This document shows, piece after piece, positions 16,164 to 25,102 of a DNA stretch of 41,477 nt. The stretch's first letter is position 1. Each line of letters opens with the position of its first letter. Position numbers and translations under genes: made by a program. The stretch is from Deltaproteobacteria bacterium (GTDB taxonomy: Bacteria > Myxococcota_A > UBA9160 > SMWR01): contig JAFDDG010000059.1 in NCBI GenBank assembly GCA_019310965.1, forward strand, positions 1-41,477, written 5' to 3'. The notes beneath the pieces were generated by a model. That model was not told where the DNA came from. It made no database searches and worked only from the letters and a program-made list of their open reading frames with translations.

Positions 16164-16934
16164 TCAGCTGTCGATCGGCGTAAACGGAGAGCCGGCGGTC
16201 AAGCCACCGTCGATCACGAACTCGGCGCCGGTGCAATAGCTGCTCGCGTCGGACGCGAGCCACAGTACCAGCTCCGCGATCTCCTCCGGCTCGGCGACGC
16301 GCTTGATCGGTTGGGGCGGCTCGTAGCCCTCTTTCTCGGCCTCCGAGAAGTCACCCATGGCGACCATCGGGGTATTCGTTCCGCCCGGGTGAACCGAGTT
16401 CACGCGCACGGCGTGCGCTCCAAACTCGAGAGCTGCCACCTTCGTCATGCCGCGCACGGCGAACTTGCTCGAGCAGTAGCTGACGATCCCCGGCATGGCT
16501 TCGAGGCCTGCCGCCGACGAGATGTTGACGATCGCGCCACCTCCGGCGTCACGCAGGGCCGGGATCGCGGACTTCATCCCCAGGAAGCAGCCCACCTGAT
16601 TCACCCGGATCACCGCCTCGTACTCCTCGAGAGGTGTGTTTTCGATCGCATTGAACCGCAGGATTCCGGCGTTGTTCACCAGCACGTCGAGCTTGCCAAA
16701 GCGCTCCCGGGCGTGCGCCACGGCCGCCAGCCACGACTCCTCGCTAGTGACGTCCAGGTGCACGTAGCTGGCGCGCTCACCGATCTCGCTGGCGACCTTG
16801 GCACCGTCTTCATCGAGGACGTCACCGAGCACGACCTCCGCACCTTCCGTCGCAAAGAGCCGCGCTTCCGACGCTCCCATGCCGCGCGCTGCACCCGAGA
16901 TCAAGGCCACCTTGCCGTCCAGACGTCCCGCCAT
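16164..16934 (-). CDS. SDR-family oxidoreductase, hydroxysteroid-dehydrogenase-like
   Basis: A 256-residue classical SDR. Three ATG codons follow each other (16940, 16937, 16934) after GAGGAG; I chose the third for a 6-nt spacing, giving MAGRLDGKVAL. Cofactor loop SGAARGMG (13-20), VNNAG, the catalytic Ser in NISSAAG, and YCSSK are present. The ARGMG loop and the GTNTPM segment resemble 3-alpha/20-beta-hydroxysteroid dehydrogenases, where many relatives act on sterols or other alcohols, but the substrate is open. It is 130 nt downstream of the epimerase gene on the same strand. Confidence 0.9.
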   Translation of the reverse strand: MAGRLDGKVALISGAARGMGASEARLFATEGAEVVLGDVLDEDGAKVASEIGERASYVHLDVTSEESWLAAVAHARERFGKLDVLVNNAGILRFNAIENTPLEEYEAVIRVNQVGCFLGMKSAIPALRDAGGGAIVNISSAAGLEAMPGIVSYCSSKFAVRGMTKVAALEFGAHAVRVNSVHPGGTNTPMVAMGDFSEAEKEGYEPPQPIKRVAEPEEIAELVLWLASDASSYCTGAEFVIDGGLTAGSPFTPIDS

Positions 16935-17064
16935 CATCATCTCCTCGTAGTTTCCCCCGTGCGGGGACCCATACATTACCCGTCCGCGCGGAGAAACGAC
17001 ATTCTCGCTCGCTGCCCGCCTCTAAGCGGGACCCGGCAGACTGGCCTCGCGGGGCCGTGCCGAC

Positions 17065-18156
17065 TCAAACGGCGGTGGCCTCGATCTGCCGCAGCAGCTC
17101 GTCCTCCCAACCGAAGTCGAAGCTCGGGTTCTCGTGCAGGCCCTGGGCCTGGAACCACTCCCAGGTGTGCTCGACCGCGCGCTTCAGATCGAACTCCGGC
17201 TCCCAGCCCACATCGCGCCGCAGGCGATCGACGCCGAAGAGCACATTGCGGTTCCAACCGTGCAGATGCGGGGCCAGCCGCTGAACCAGACACGACAGCA
17301 TGAACTGATTCGCTGCGACGCGGCTCTGCACCGAGGTGGCGCGGGTTTCGATGTTCGCCTCGAGCTTCACCGGAAGCAGCGAAGCCCTCCCCGCGAACAG
17401 GTCGTCCATCAATCCCGCCGGGATGAAGACCTTCTGCACCGGGCGCCCGAGAACTTCCGCGATCACGTCGACGTAGCCTTCGGCGGAAAAGTAGTCGGCG
17501 CCGGTCAAGTTGTAACGTCGGCCGAAGGAGACCGGCTGGCCCATCAGCATGCGCAGGGCGCGGGCCTGATCTTCGACATAGCCCACCTGCGCCAGCGCGG
17601 TGCCGTCACCGGGGATCATCACGGGGCGTCCCAACAGCAGGCGCGCGAACATCCGCTGCTCCCGATCGGGCAGGATGTTGCGCGGTCCAAAGACCATCGA
17701 GAGCGCCACCACCGTGGCTGGAAAGCCCGTCTGGGCGTTTCGCTCGAAGAGAAAGTCTTCGCATGCGAGCTTGTTGAGAGCGTACTCGTTCTGCCGCTCG
17801 CTGCGGTCGACCGGGTGCTCCTCGGTGATGGGGAGCAGATCCGATGTCGCATAGATCACGGTCGAGCTGATGAAGACGTAGTGCCCCACGCGCCCTTCGA
17901 AGAGCTCGGTCATGAGCTGCACGTCTTCCAGTCGGTACGCAGACACGTCGAAGATGCAATCGAACTCGAGTCCACCCAACACCCGCCGCATGGCGTCCGC
18001 GTCGGTACGGTCGCAGACGAGCCGCTCCACCCCCCGCGGAAGATCGGCCTGGGTCTTGCCGCGGTTCAAGACGGTCACCGCGTGGCCCTGGGCGCATAGC
18101 TCGCCCACGAGCGCGAACCCGTTGAACATCGTGCCACCCATCACGAGAACCTTCAT
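17065..18156 (-). CDS. NAD-dependent epimerase/dehydratase family protein (extended SDR)
   Basis: A 363-residue extended SDR. The frame is open further upstream, but ATG 18156 has GGAGG 7 nt before it and directly starts the first strand MKVLVMGGTMFNG, with the atypical cofactor loop GGTMFNG (7-13). FISSTVIY and NEYALNK supply the Ser and the YxxxK pair. PGDGTALAQVGYVED is the segment that normally ends the Rossmann core in this group. It is closest to the branch annotated as nucleoside-diphosphate-sugar epimerases that includes CSP41-like proteins; sugar-nucleotide chemistry is not certain. A 184-nt gap separates it from the VOC gene. Confidence 0.88.
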   Translation of the reverse strand: MKVLVMGGTMFNGFALVGELCAQGHAVTVLNRGKTQADLPRGVERLVCDRTDADAMRRVLGGLEFDCIFDVSAYRLEDVQLMTELFEGRVGHYVFISSTVIYATSDLLPITEEHPVDRSERQNEYALNKLACEDFLFERNAQTGFPATVVALSMVFGPRNILPDREQRMFARLLLGRPVMIPGDGTALAQVGYVEDQARALRMLMGQPVSFGRRYNLTGADYFSAEGYVDVIAEVLGRPVQKVFIPAGLMDDLFAGRASLLPVKLEANIETRATSVQSRVAANQFMLSCLVQRLAPHLHGWNRNVLFGVDRLRRDVGWEPEFDLKRAVEHTWEWFQAQGLHENPSFDFGWEDELLRQIEATAV

Positions 18157-18340
18157 GCCCGCCTCCTCCCGCCCGATGGTCGACGCCACTCGAAGCTCGA
18201 GCGCTTCTCCTCGAAGACCGCTCGGGTGGTCCATGGTAGCGGCCATGCCATGGCCGTCGCGTTCGACGAGTGCGTCGGGCATCGGCCCCGCGCCCCGACT
18301 TCGGCAGACTGAATTTGCGCGTTGCGAGTGCCGAGCAGAG

Positions 18341-18790
18341 CTACATGCCGTCTTCGATCATTTCGACGCGCAGACCGTCCGGATCCTCGAGGAAGAACAT
18401 GCGCACCGGCGGTGTCAGATCGGCGAACTCGTAGATTTCCGTCGGGCTGCGCCCCTCGCGCCGGGCGCGCGCGTGGGCCGCATCGAAATCAGGGACACGG
18501 AAGGAGACTCCGCCGAGACCCAGGGCAATGGAGCTCGTGGCCGGCGGAACCCGCGCCCGAGGCACGTCGAGTGTCTCGATCGTATGCAACCGCACGCCGC
18601 CCACCCGAATGAAGGTGTCGCGGATACGCACGCCGTCGCGCCCGAAGAGCGCGTCGAGAGCCGGCGCGGACAGCTCCTCGTCGGATTCGAGAACACCCCC
18701 CAGGCCGTTGCACCAGAAGTCGATCGTCGCGTCGGTGTCGGCCACATGAACGATCAGATGGCTCACTTCGCGCACCGTAGTCGGGCTCAT
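18341..18790 (-). CDS. VOC-superfamily (glyoxalase/dioxygenase-fold) protein
   Basis: A 149-residue two-module betaalphabetabetabeta protein. Two in-frame ATGs compete; ATG 18790 has AGGGGG 9 nt upstream and is preferred to 18799. The first module opens VSHLIVHVADTDATIDFW with a candidate metal-ligand His. The second ends FFLEDPDGLRVEMIE, where the final Glu is the usual ligand. Such proteins use a divalent metal for isomerisation, epimerisation or ring cleavage. The gene is 16 nt downstream of the epoxide hydrolase gene and probably co-transcribed. Confidence 0.87.
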   Translation of the reverse strand: MSPTTVREVSHLIVHVADTDATIDFWCNGLGGVLESDEELSAPALDALFGRDGVRIRDTFIRVGGVRLHTIETLDVPRARVPPATSSIALGLGGVSFRVPDFDAAHARARREGRSPTEIYEFADLTPPVRMFFLEDPDGLRVEMIEDGM

Positions 18791-18806
18791 TGCACGCATC
18801 CCCCTT

Positions 18807-19967
18807 TCAGCGCAGCTTTCCGAAGCAAGCTCTCACGTCCTCGATCAGGGCGTCGGGCTCCTCCGCCGGTGCAAAATGCCCGCCGGCCTGCATCAGGCTC
18901 CAATGGATGAGGTTGGCGTTGCGCTCCGCCGCCTTGCGCGGCAGCTTGATCAGCTCTTCCGGGAACACCGCGATCCCGGTCGGTGCCTCGACGGCAGGCA
19001 TGCGTGCGTGGGCCGGCCGCCAGGGCTGCATGCCCAGGCACTCCTTGTAGAACCGCATGGAGGTGCCGATGGTCTCGGTGAACCAGTAGAGCGAGATCGT
19101 CGTCAGCAAGTCGTCCTTGCTGAAACGGCGCTCGACATCCCCGTCGCAATCGCTCCACGCGCGGCGCCGTTCGACGATCCATGCCGCCAGACCGAGCGGC
19201 GAGTCGTTGAGCGCGTACGCGAGCGTCTGTGGGTCGGTCGTATGCACGGCCATGTGACTCGTCGCCGTGCGCATGCGTCGCGCCTGATCCTCGGCCCAGC
19301 TCTCCTCGCCCGGCCCGACGTCGGCAGCGCTCAAGCCCGCGACCAGCGCCGCATGACCGGGCAGCGTGGTGTGGATGCCGATCACGTGCTCTGCGAAGCG
19401 GTGCCCGAGCTCGGTCGCGACGATGCCTCCCCAATCTCCTCCCTGCGCGGCGAAGCGGTCGTACCCGAGCCCGTCGCGCATCAGCCGCACCCAGAGCTCC
19501 GCGGTTCGCACCCAGTTCACCCCCGGCGTCTCGAGCGGTGAGCTGAAGCCGAAGCCTGGAAGAGAGGGAACCACCACGTCGAAGGCATCCGCCGGATCGC
19601 CGCCGAACGCCGCCGGATCCGCAAGCGGCCGAATCAGCTTCTCGTAGTCCCAGAAGGTCCACGGCCAGCCATGAGTCAGGATCAGCGGCATCGGGTCCGG
19701 TCCGACTCCCGGCTGGTGAATGAAATGGATGGGGATGCCTTCGATCGACACGCGCTGATTCGGGTACGAGTTCATCGCCGCTTCGTGCTTGCGCCAGTCG
19801 TATCCGTCCAGCCAATACTCGACGAGCTCGTTCAGGTAGGCGCCATTCGTCCCATAACCCCAGTCGTCATTGGCGAAATCGGCGGCAGCACGGCGATGCG
19901 ACAACCGCTCACGCAGGGCGCCGAGAGCGGCTCCGGGAATCTCGATATGGAACGCCTCGGGTCGCAC
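18807..19967 (-). CDS. epoxide hydrolase, N-terminal EHN domain type
   Basis: A 386-residue alpha/beta-hydrolase with the EHN lid domain at about 1-110 (FHIEIP, WLDGYDWRKHE). HGWP (99-102) forms the oxyanion hole. The nucleophile is D178 in GGDWGG. H364 in GGHFAPAEEP is the general base. A tyrosine such as in FYKECLG may polarise the epoxide. The enzyme opens epoxides to diols, as for juvenile-hormone-type and microbial EHN hydrolases. The start is GTG 19967 with AGGGGG 5 nt upstream. It begins 9 nt after the MFS stop, so transporter and hydrolase are one operon: uptake or efflux linked to epoxide turnover. Confidence 0.92.
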   Translation of the reverse strand: MRPEAFHIEIPGAALGALRERLSHRRAAADFANDDWGYGTNGAYLNELVEYWLDGYDWRKHEAAMNSYPNQRVSIEGIPIHFIHQPGVGPDPMPLILTHGWPWTFWDYEKLIRPLADPAAFGGDPADAFDVVVPSLPGFGFSSPLETPGVNWVRTAELWVRLMRDGLGYDRFAAQGGDWGGIVATELGHRFAEHVIGIHTTLPGHAALVAGLSAADVGPGEESWAEDQARRMRTATSHMAVHTTDPQTLAYALNDSPLGLAAWIVERRRAWSDCDGDVERRFSKDDLLTTISLYWFTETIGTSMRFYKECLGMQPWRPAHARMPAVEAPTGIAVFPEELIKLPRKAAERNANLIHWSLMQAGGHFAPAEEPDALIEDVRACFGKLR

Positions 19968-19976
19968 TAAAACCCC

Positions 19977-21233
19977 CTATCCGCGAGCCGCCGCCACCAG
20001 GTCCTGGCGGAACGTACGCGCGGCAGAAAAGAAATGCGCTGAAGACCATGCATAGACTCCGGATACGCCACATAGCGCGTAGCGGAGCGACTCTTCGCCA
20101 TGGCTGGCGTGCAAGAGATCGCTCACCGCGCCGGCAAGCAGTGGCCCGGCGCCCATGCCGACGAAGATCAGCGTCGACGCGAGCACGGCGCCGGCCGAGG
20201 CACGCATCGCGATGGGCGCGAGACTTTGCACCGAGGCTGTCGCCGGCGGACCAAAGAACATGGCGAAGAACAGCGCGGGCACCAGCCAGCCGACGGCCCC
20301 GAAGGCACCCGGCCACAGAAACGCGATGAGGTGCAGCGGTGCGGCCAGCAGCGACCCGATCGCCGGCACCCACCCGTACCAGCGGGCATCGCGACTGCCG
20401 GCACGATCCGACACCACGCCGCTCAGCAGAGAGCCCAGCGCGCTCGCCAGGCTACAGACGGCGAACGCGAGCCCGGCATCCCGGATGGACATGCCGTGGA
20501 CGCGGTGCAGAAAGCCCGGTGCCCATTGCGCCGCCGTGATCGCCGCCAGGCTCGAAAGTGCGGTCGCGACCAGCACGTGGCGAAACGAACGGAAGCGGCC
20601 CAGGTGTCGCACCACAGCGACGAAGCTAGGCGGGCGATCGGCTTCCGCCTCACGCCCCTCGGAGAAGCCTCGCGGTGGCTCCTTCACCAAGAGTGCGAAG
20701 AGTGCCGATACCAGCACGCCGATGACGCCTGCGGCGACGAACGTCGGGCGCCATCCATAGGCCTCGATCCCAAAACCACCCGCGACGAGCGCCACCGCGA
20801 TGCCGAACGGCGCCGCCATGGCCACGAGGCCGAGCATTGTCGCACGACGTTCCGGCGGGAACGTATCGGAGAGGATCGCCGTGCTCGCCGGGGAGACCCC
20901 CGCCTGTCCGACGCCCACGCCAAGGCGGGTGGACACCAACCCCAGGTAGGACCCTGCGACCGCACCCAGAGCCGTCATGACGCTGAAGAAGGCCGCGCCA
21001 GCGGCCAAGACCGCGCACCGGCTCGTCCGATCTGCAAGCCGTCCGAGCAACAGGGCGGCCGCCGCGTACGTCACCCCGAACGCCGTCAGCAACGCGCCGA
21101 GCGCGGTATCGGACACTCCCAGATCGACTCCGATCGGCACGAGAGCCAACGCTAGAAGTTGACGATGGCCGTACTCGACCACGGTGATGAGCAGGATCAT
21201 CCCGAGAACGAGCCGCTGCTGGCGGCGGGTCAT
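19977..21233 (-). CDS. MFS transporter
   Basis: A 418-residue inner-membrane protein with about 12 hydrophobic helices. The MFS motif between helices 2 and 3 reads GRLADRTSR, and LGVGVGQAGVSPAS in helix 4 resembles spinster-like/anion-cation symporters. It heads the operon with epoxide hydrolase and VOC protein. A GGAGG lies 12 nt before ATG 21233, slightly far, so a start at the later Met12 is possible. The substrate is unknown; context suggests a hydrophobic xenobiotic or lipid-derived compound. Confidence 0.87.
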   Translation of the reverse strand: MTRRQQRLVLGMILLITVVEYGHRQLLALALVPIGVDLGVSDTALGALLTAFGVTYAAAALLLGRLADRTSRCAVLAAGAAFFSVMTALGAVAGSYLGLVSTRLGVGVGQAGVSPASTAILSDTFPPERRATMLGLVAMAAPFGIAVALVAGGFGIEAYGWRPTFVAAGVIGVLVSALFALLVKEPPRGFSEGREAEADRPPSFVAVVRHLGRFRSFRHVLVATALSSLAAITAAQWAPGFLHRVHGMSIRDAGLAFAVCSLASALGSLLSGVVSDRAGSRDARWYGWVPAIGSLLAAPLHLIAFLWPGAFGAVGWLVPALFFAMFFGPPATASVQSLAPIAMRASAGAVLASTLIFVGMGAGPLLAGAVSDLLHASHGEESLRYALCGVSGVYAWSSAHFFSAARTFRQDLVAAARG

Positions 21234-21724
21234 GACGCCGGCAAGCCTCCGTCCTCAGACCGCAGCCCGATCCGAATAGAATTGGCGCACCCGCTCGAGC
21301 TCGTCGACCTTGGCCGCACAGAGCCAGCCGTTCAGCGGCAGCAACGAAAAATGGGGAGTCATGGGGCGGCTCCGGGCAACGCCGAATTTCAGACCTTATA
21401 CCAAAGTTGCTACCGCACGTCGTCTTCATCTGGCAAGCTGACCGGCGCGCTATCCCACGGAGATCCCATGCAGCAGCTCCCGCAGCAACCAGACCACGAT
21501 TTCCGCACGCGATGCCGGATCTCCGGCGATGCCGGCGGACGCTCGTTGGCGGCAGTCATCCCGAGCGTCGCAGCGGCGCACCGCTTCGCGGCCTCGGACT
21601 CTGCGCACCCCGGCCACCCGTCAGTCTGCACCTCGGAGGTGGAGTGCAGCGCGAGCGAGCTGCCGAAAGCGGCACGAGCCGGCTTCTGTGCGCGCATCGT
21701 GCGCGACGCGTGCAGAGTCAACTA
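21234..21724. other. 490-nt divergent intergenic region
   Basis: It separates the MFS (-) and GST-like (+) genes. Open frames here lack ribosome sites and have gene-unlike composition. There is a lower-GC pocket at about 21380-21420 (TTATACC) that could carry a promoter for either side. At 21557-21571, GTCATCCCGAGCGTC resembles a dispersed repeat core seen in many GC-rich bacterial genomes; this is recognition by eye only. No RNA gene was recognised. Confidence 0.5.
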
Positions 21725-22477
21725 ATGGACTACGTCGAGATCTCCGACGCGGTCGACATGCCGGGCCTGCGGCTCGTGCTGACGACGGGGCTGCCCGGGC
21801 CCTGGGGCGAGGCGGCCAAGGCCATTCTCGGCGTGAAGAAGATCGCCTACACGCCGGTGCGCCAGCCGCCGGAGGGCGAGCGCGAGCCGCTGCTCGCGTG
21901 GACGCACCAGCTGGCCGCACCGGTCGCCATGTACGAAGCTGAGCGTCCGCGCAGCGGCTGGGCGGAAATCCTCTTTCTCGCAGAGCGCCTCGCGCCGGAG
22001 CCGCGCCTGGTGCCAATCGATCCACGCGACCGCGCCCTCCTGCTCGGGCTGTGCTTCGAGATCTGCGGGGAGCAGGGGCTGGGCTGGAATCGGCGGCTCG
22101 GTCTGCTGCCCCCGGGTCCGAGCCCCGAGACGGACAGCATGCCCTGGCGCTACGGACTCGCCGAGGAGAACGTCGTGGCGGGAGCCGCCGCCCGGGTCAA
22201 CGAGGTCCTCGCGCTGCTGGCGGCGCAGCTGCGCGCCGAACGCGATGCCGGGCGCCGCTTCTTCGTAGGAGGCGCGCTCAGCGCCCTCGACCTCTACTGG
22301 GCGGCCTTCTCCAACTTGCTGGCTCCGCTGGCACCAGAAAAGTGCCCGATGCCCGACTGGCTGCGCCCGCTCTACGACGCGAGCGGCAAGCCGGAGATCG
22401 ATGCGCCCGCCCCGCTGCTCCTCGAGCATCGCGACCGAATCTTCGAAGAGCACATCGGGCTGCCCCTGGACTTCTGA
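21725..22477 (+). CDS. glutathione S-transferase-like protein
   Basis: A 250-residue cytosolic protein. The frame is open far upstream, but the sequence becomes protein-like only at ATG 21725 (MDYVEISDAVDMPGLRLVL). The first 80 residues look like the thioredoxin fold of GSTs (WGEAAKAILG, the AP of QLAAPVAMYE matching the cis-Pro position). The rest is helical with FFVGGALSALDLYWAAF, where the SALD motif matches the conserved N-capping box of GST C-domains. The usual Ser/Tyr/Cys in the active-site turn is not obvious, so catalysis on glutathione is uncertain. The ribosome site is weak. Confidence 0.75.
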   Translation: MDYVEISDAVDMPGLRLVLTTGLPGPWGEAAKAILGVKKIAYTPVRQPPEGEREPLLAWTHQLAAPVAMYEAERPRSGWAEILFLAERLAPEPRLVPIDPRDRALLLGLCFEICGEQGLGWNRRLGLLPPGPSPETDSMPWRYGLAEENVVAGAAARVNEVLALLAAQLRAERDAGRRFFVGGALSALDLYWAAFSNLLAPLAPEKCPMPDWLRPLYDASGKPEIDAPAPLLLEHRDRIFEEHIGLPLDF

Positions 22478-22526
22478 TGTGCGCTGCCGCGGCATCTCGG
22501 CGTCGCGTCAGTCTTGAGGCTGGCTC

Positions 22527-22913
22527 CTAGTAAACCCCGAACAGCTCGACCTCGAAGGTGAGCGTCGCATTGGCCGGGATGCTCCCGGGGCCCTTCTCGC
22601 CGTACGCCATCTCCGGCGGACACGTCAGGATCGCCTTGCCGCCGACCTTCATCTGCGGGATGCCCTGCGTCCAGCACCGGATCACCCGTGTCAGCGGAAA
22701 CTTCGCCATCTGGCCGCGCTCGACGCTGCTGTCGAATACCGTGCCGTCCTCGAGGGTGCCGTGGTAGTGCACCTCGACCGTGTCCCGGGGCGTCGGCTGC
22801 ATGCCCGTGCCTTCCACCAGATGCTCGACGCCAAAGCTGCCGCCACCGGACTCCCCGGAACCACAGCCCAGCAGGCCCAGCATCAGCAGCAAGATGAAAA
22901 CAATCCAACGCAT
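22527..22913 (-). CDS. FKBP-type peptidyl-prolyl isomerase lipoprotein
   Basis: A 128-residue lipoprotein. ATG 22913 has GAAGGAG about 5 nt upstream. The signal sequence ends in LLGC, with C17 lipidated. A Gly/Ser linker leads to one FKBP domain: VEVHYHGTLEDGTVFDSS, VIRCWTQGIPQMKVGGKA, CPPEMAYGEKG, LTFEVELFGVY. The aromatic pocket (Y, F, D, W, Y) is kept, so prolyl isomerase activity on envelope proteins is likely. It lies 33 nt downstream of the SDR gene on the same strand and may be co-transcribed. Confidence 0.93.
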   Translation of the reverse strand: MRWIVFILLLMLGLLGCGSGESGGGSFGVEHLVEGTGMQPTPRDTVEVHYHGTLEDGTVFDSSVERGQMAKFPLTRVIRCWTQGIPQMKVGGKAILTCPPEMAYGEKGPGSIPANATLTFEVELFGVY

Positions 22914-22946
22914 GTCATCTCCTTCGCCCAATCGGCGTCACGCCGT

Positions 22947-23705
22947 TCAGGCCGCGTTGTTGCCGAAATCCATCGGCATCGCGATACCGTTGATCGAACG
23001 CGCATCTTCCGACGCGAGATACAGCAAGGCGCCCGCCACTTCCTCCGGACGTGTGAACGCGTTGACCAGAGCCAGACGCTTCAGCAGATCGGGATCCGCT
23101 CCTTCAGGTGGCAGCGACTGTCCGATCATCGGGGTCCGGACGGCACCGGGGCACACGCAGTTCACCCGCAACCCCCTCTGCGAGTACTCGACGGCCAGCG
23201 CCTTGGTGAGACCGACGACGCCGAACTTCGAGGCACAGTAAGCGGCACTGTAGGCCTGGCCGTTCAAGCCGGCCACCGATGCCACATTCGAGATGACGCT
23301 GCGACGATTCGCCAACAGGTGCGGCAATGCCGCCTGGCTGACGAAGAACGTTCCGGTGAGGTTCACACCGATGATGCGGTTCCAGTCGGCCTCGCGGACC
23401 TTCTCGGTGTGCTCGAGTCCGCAGATGCCGGCGACGTTGCATAGCACCTGGAGGCCACCGAACTCGGCCACCGCCTCCGCCAGCGCCTCGCGCACGCTCG
23501 TCGCATCCGTCACATTGCAAGCCACCGCCAGTGCCGTACCTCCGGCTCCCCGAACCAGCTCGGCGGTTTCGCCGAGCGCCTTCTCGTCGATGTCGGCGCA
23601 CGCGACGTGTCCACCCTCGGCGCCGGCTCGAAGTGCGGTCGCGCGCCCGATACCAGAACCAGCACCGGTGACGAATAGGGTCTGGCCCTCGAAGCGGCCG
23701 CTCAT
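22947..23705 (-). CDS. SDR-family NAD(P)-dependent oxidoreductase
   Basis: A 252-residue classical SDR. ATG 23705 is chosen because MSGRFEGQTLFVTG starts the fold; the ORF is open further upstream. It has TGAGSGIG (13-20), acidic CADID favouring NAD, the Asn motif as CNVAG instead of NNAG, the catalytic Ser in SNVASVAG, and YCASK. The upstream GGAG is 12 nt away, which is weak; a 22-codon frame overlaps the start as ATGA and may couple translation. Substrate unknown. Confidence 0.9.
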   Translation of the reverse strand: MSGRFEGQTLFVTGAGSGIGRATALRAGAEGGHVACADIDEKALGETAELVRGAGGTALAVACNVTDATSVREALAEAVAEFGGLQVLCNVAGICGLEHTEKVREADWNRIIGVNLTGTFFVSQAALPHLLANRRSVISNVASVAGLNGQAYSAAYCASKFGVVGLTKALAVEYSQRGLRVNCVCPGAVRTPMIGQSLPPEGADPDLLKRLALVNAFTRPEEVAGALLYLASEDARSINGIAMPMDFGNNAA

Positions 23706-24067
23706 CGCGTCCGGATCTCCGCCATGGAGTCGACGAGGCGGTCCTGGAAGATGCCGGCCATCATGCCCATGCCCCGAGCGCACGACCCGGCAATCGGCGT
23801 TGCAGGCAGCTTCGCATGGCGCGGGATCCTATCACCACTCCGCTCAGCACGCTCCGGCTGGGGCTATGCCAGTACCACCGCTCTGCATCCGCGGAAAGCA
23901 GCTCGGCTTCAAATGACGCGCTCGCCACGACGCAGAATTCGGGTGCGGTGTCGACCTGGGAGCTGCGAGCAAAACCAGGAATGGTGCTGCCCCTGCCCGC
24001 GACGGAAAGGCGGCTGCTTCCCCGAACGCTCCCAGTGGCTATGCTGCGGAGCCCCGACGGAGGACCC
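23706..24067. other. 362-nt divergent region with a possible 22-codon leader ORF
   Basis: Between an SDR (-) and an LLM gene (+). On the minus strand ATG 23770 opens a 22-codon frame (MGMMAGIFQDRLVDSMAEIR...) whose TGA (23704-23702) overlaps the SDR ATG. It could be a coupling leader or the 3' remnant of a lost gene. The rest, up to the GGAGG at about 24059, holds no gene I can support. Confidence 0.35.
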
Positions 24068-25081
24068 GTGAAGATCGACGCCCCGCTGATGGTCTCCGGA
24101 ATTGCCGCTGGCGGCCCCAGGGCCGCCGAGATCGAACGCCAGGGCTTTGCAGCAGCCTGGAGCTTCGAAGGACCACACGACCCGTTCTACCCGCTGGTGA
24201 CGGCGGCCGAGCAGACTTCGCGCATCGAGCTCGGCACGGCGATCGCCGTGGCCTTCGCGCGCAACCCGATGATCTGCGCACACATCGGATGGGACCTGCA
24301 GGCGCACTCGAAGGGGCGCTTCATCCTGGGCCTCGGGACCCAGATCAGGCCGCACATCGTCAAGCGCTTCAGCCAGGAATGGTCGAAGCCGGCGGCGCGC
24401 ATGCGCGAGTTTGCGCTGGCGATCCGCGCCATCTGGGCCTGCTGGGAGGGCGACGGCCGCCTCGACTTCCACGGCGAATTCTACAACCACACGCTGATGA
24501 CACCGGTCTTCAACCCGGGCCCCAACCCGTTCGGAACGCCGCTGTTATTCGTCGCCGGCGTCGGCCCCAAGATGGTGGAGGCCGTCGGAGAGGTCGCGGA
24601 CGGGCTCTTCGTGCATCCCTTCCACTCGCCGGAGTTCCTGGAGGCGGACACCTTGCCGGCGCTCACGCGCGGTCTGGCGACCGGCGGGCGCAAGCGCGAG
24701 AGCTTCCAGATCTCGTGCCAGAACATCGTCGCCATCGGCAGCAACGACGAGCAGATCGCCACCGCGCGACAGAAGGCGAAGGGCCAGCTCTCCTTCTACG
24801 GCTCGACACCGGCCTACCGCGGCGTGCTCGACCTGCACGGCTACGGCGATCTCCAGCCCGAGCTCAACCGCATGTCGAAGGCAGGCAAGTGGCTCGAGAT
24901 GATCACGAAGATAGACGACGATCTCTTCGACATCCTCGCCGTCTCGGGCACGCCAGCTCAGGCAGGCGAGAAGCTCGCCCGGCGCAACACCTTCGCCGAC
25001 CGCACGACGCTGATGCTCTACAACGAGACGGAGGCAGAGGCCGTCACGGACTTGATCGCCGCGGCGCAGGGCACGGTGTAG
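24068..25081 (+). CDS. LLM-class flavin/F420-dependent oxidoreductase (TIGR03617-like), paralogue
   Basis: A 337-residue enzyme, the same length as the gene at 5081-6094. GTG 24068 with GGAGG 4 nt upstream gives MKIDAPLM; the longer upstream frame is not protein-like. Shared blocks with the paralogue include AFARNPM, GRFILGLGTQIRPHI, WSKPAARMRE, FYGSTPAY and ELNRMSK. It is divergent from one SDR and convergent with another (22 nt between stops). Two enzymes of one subfamily in 20 kb, each near SDRs, suggest related substrates. F420 or FMN as cofactor remains open. Confidence 0.9.
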   Translation: MKIDAPLMVSGIAAGGPRAAEIERQGFAAAWSFEGPHDPFYPLVTAAEQTSRIELGTAIAVAFARNPMICAHIGWDLQAHSKGRFILGLGTQIRPHIVKRFSQEWSKPAARMREFALAIRAIWACWEGDGRLDFHGEFYNHTLMTPVFNPGPNPFGTPLLFVAGVGPKMVEAVGEVADGLFVHPFHSPEFLEADTLPALTRGLATGGRKRESFQISCQNIVAIGSNDEQIATARQKAKGQLSFYGSTPAYRGVLDLHGYGDLQPELNRMSKAGKWLEMITKIDDDLFDILAVSGTPAQAGEKLARRNTFADRTTLMLYNETEAEAVTDLIAAAQGTV

Positions 25082-25102
25082 GCGCGCCGCGCCTGCGGAG
25101 CC

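Noticed and set aside
21410..21721. 103-codon minus-strand frame in the GST upstream gap
   Set aside because: No ribosome site, low-complexity composition and overlap with a likely dispersed-repeat core; not supported as a gene.
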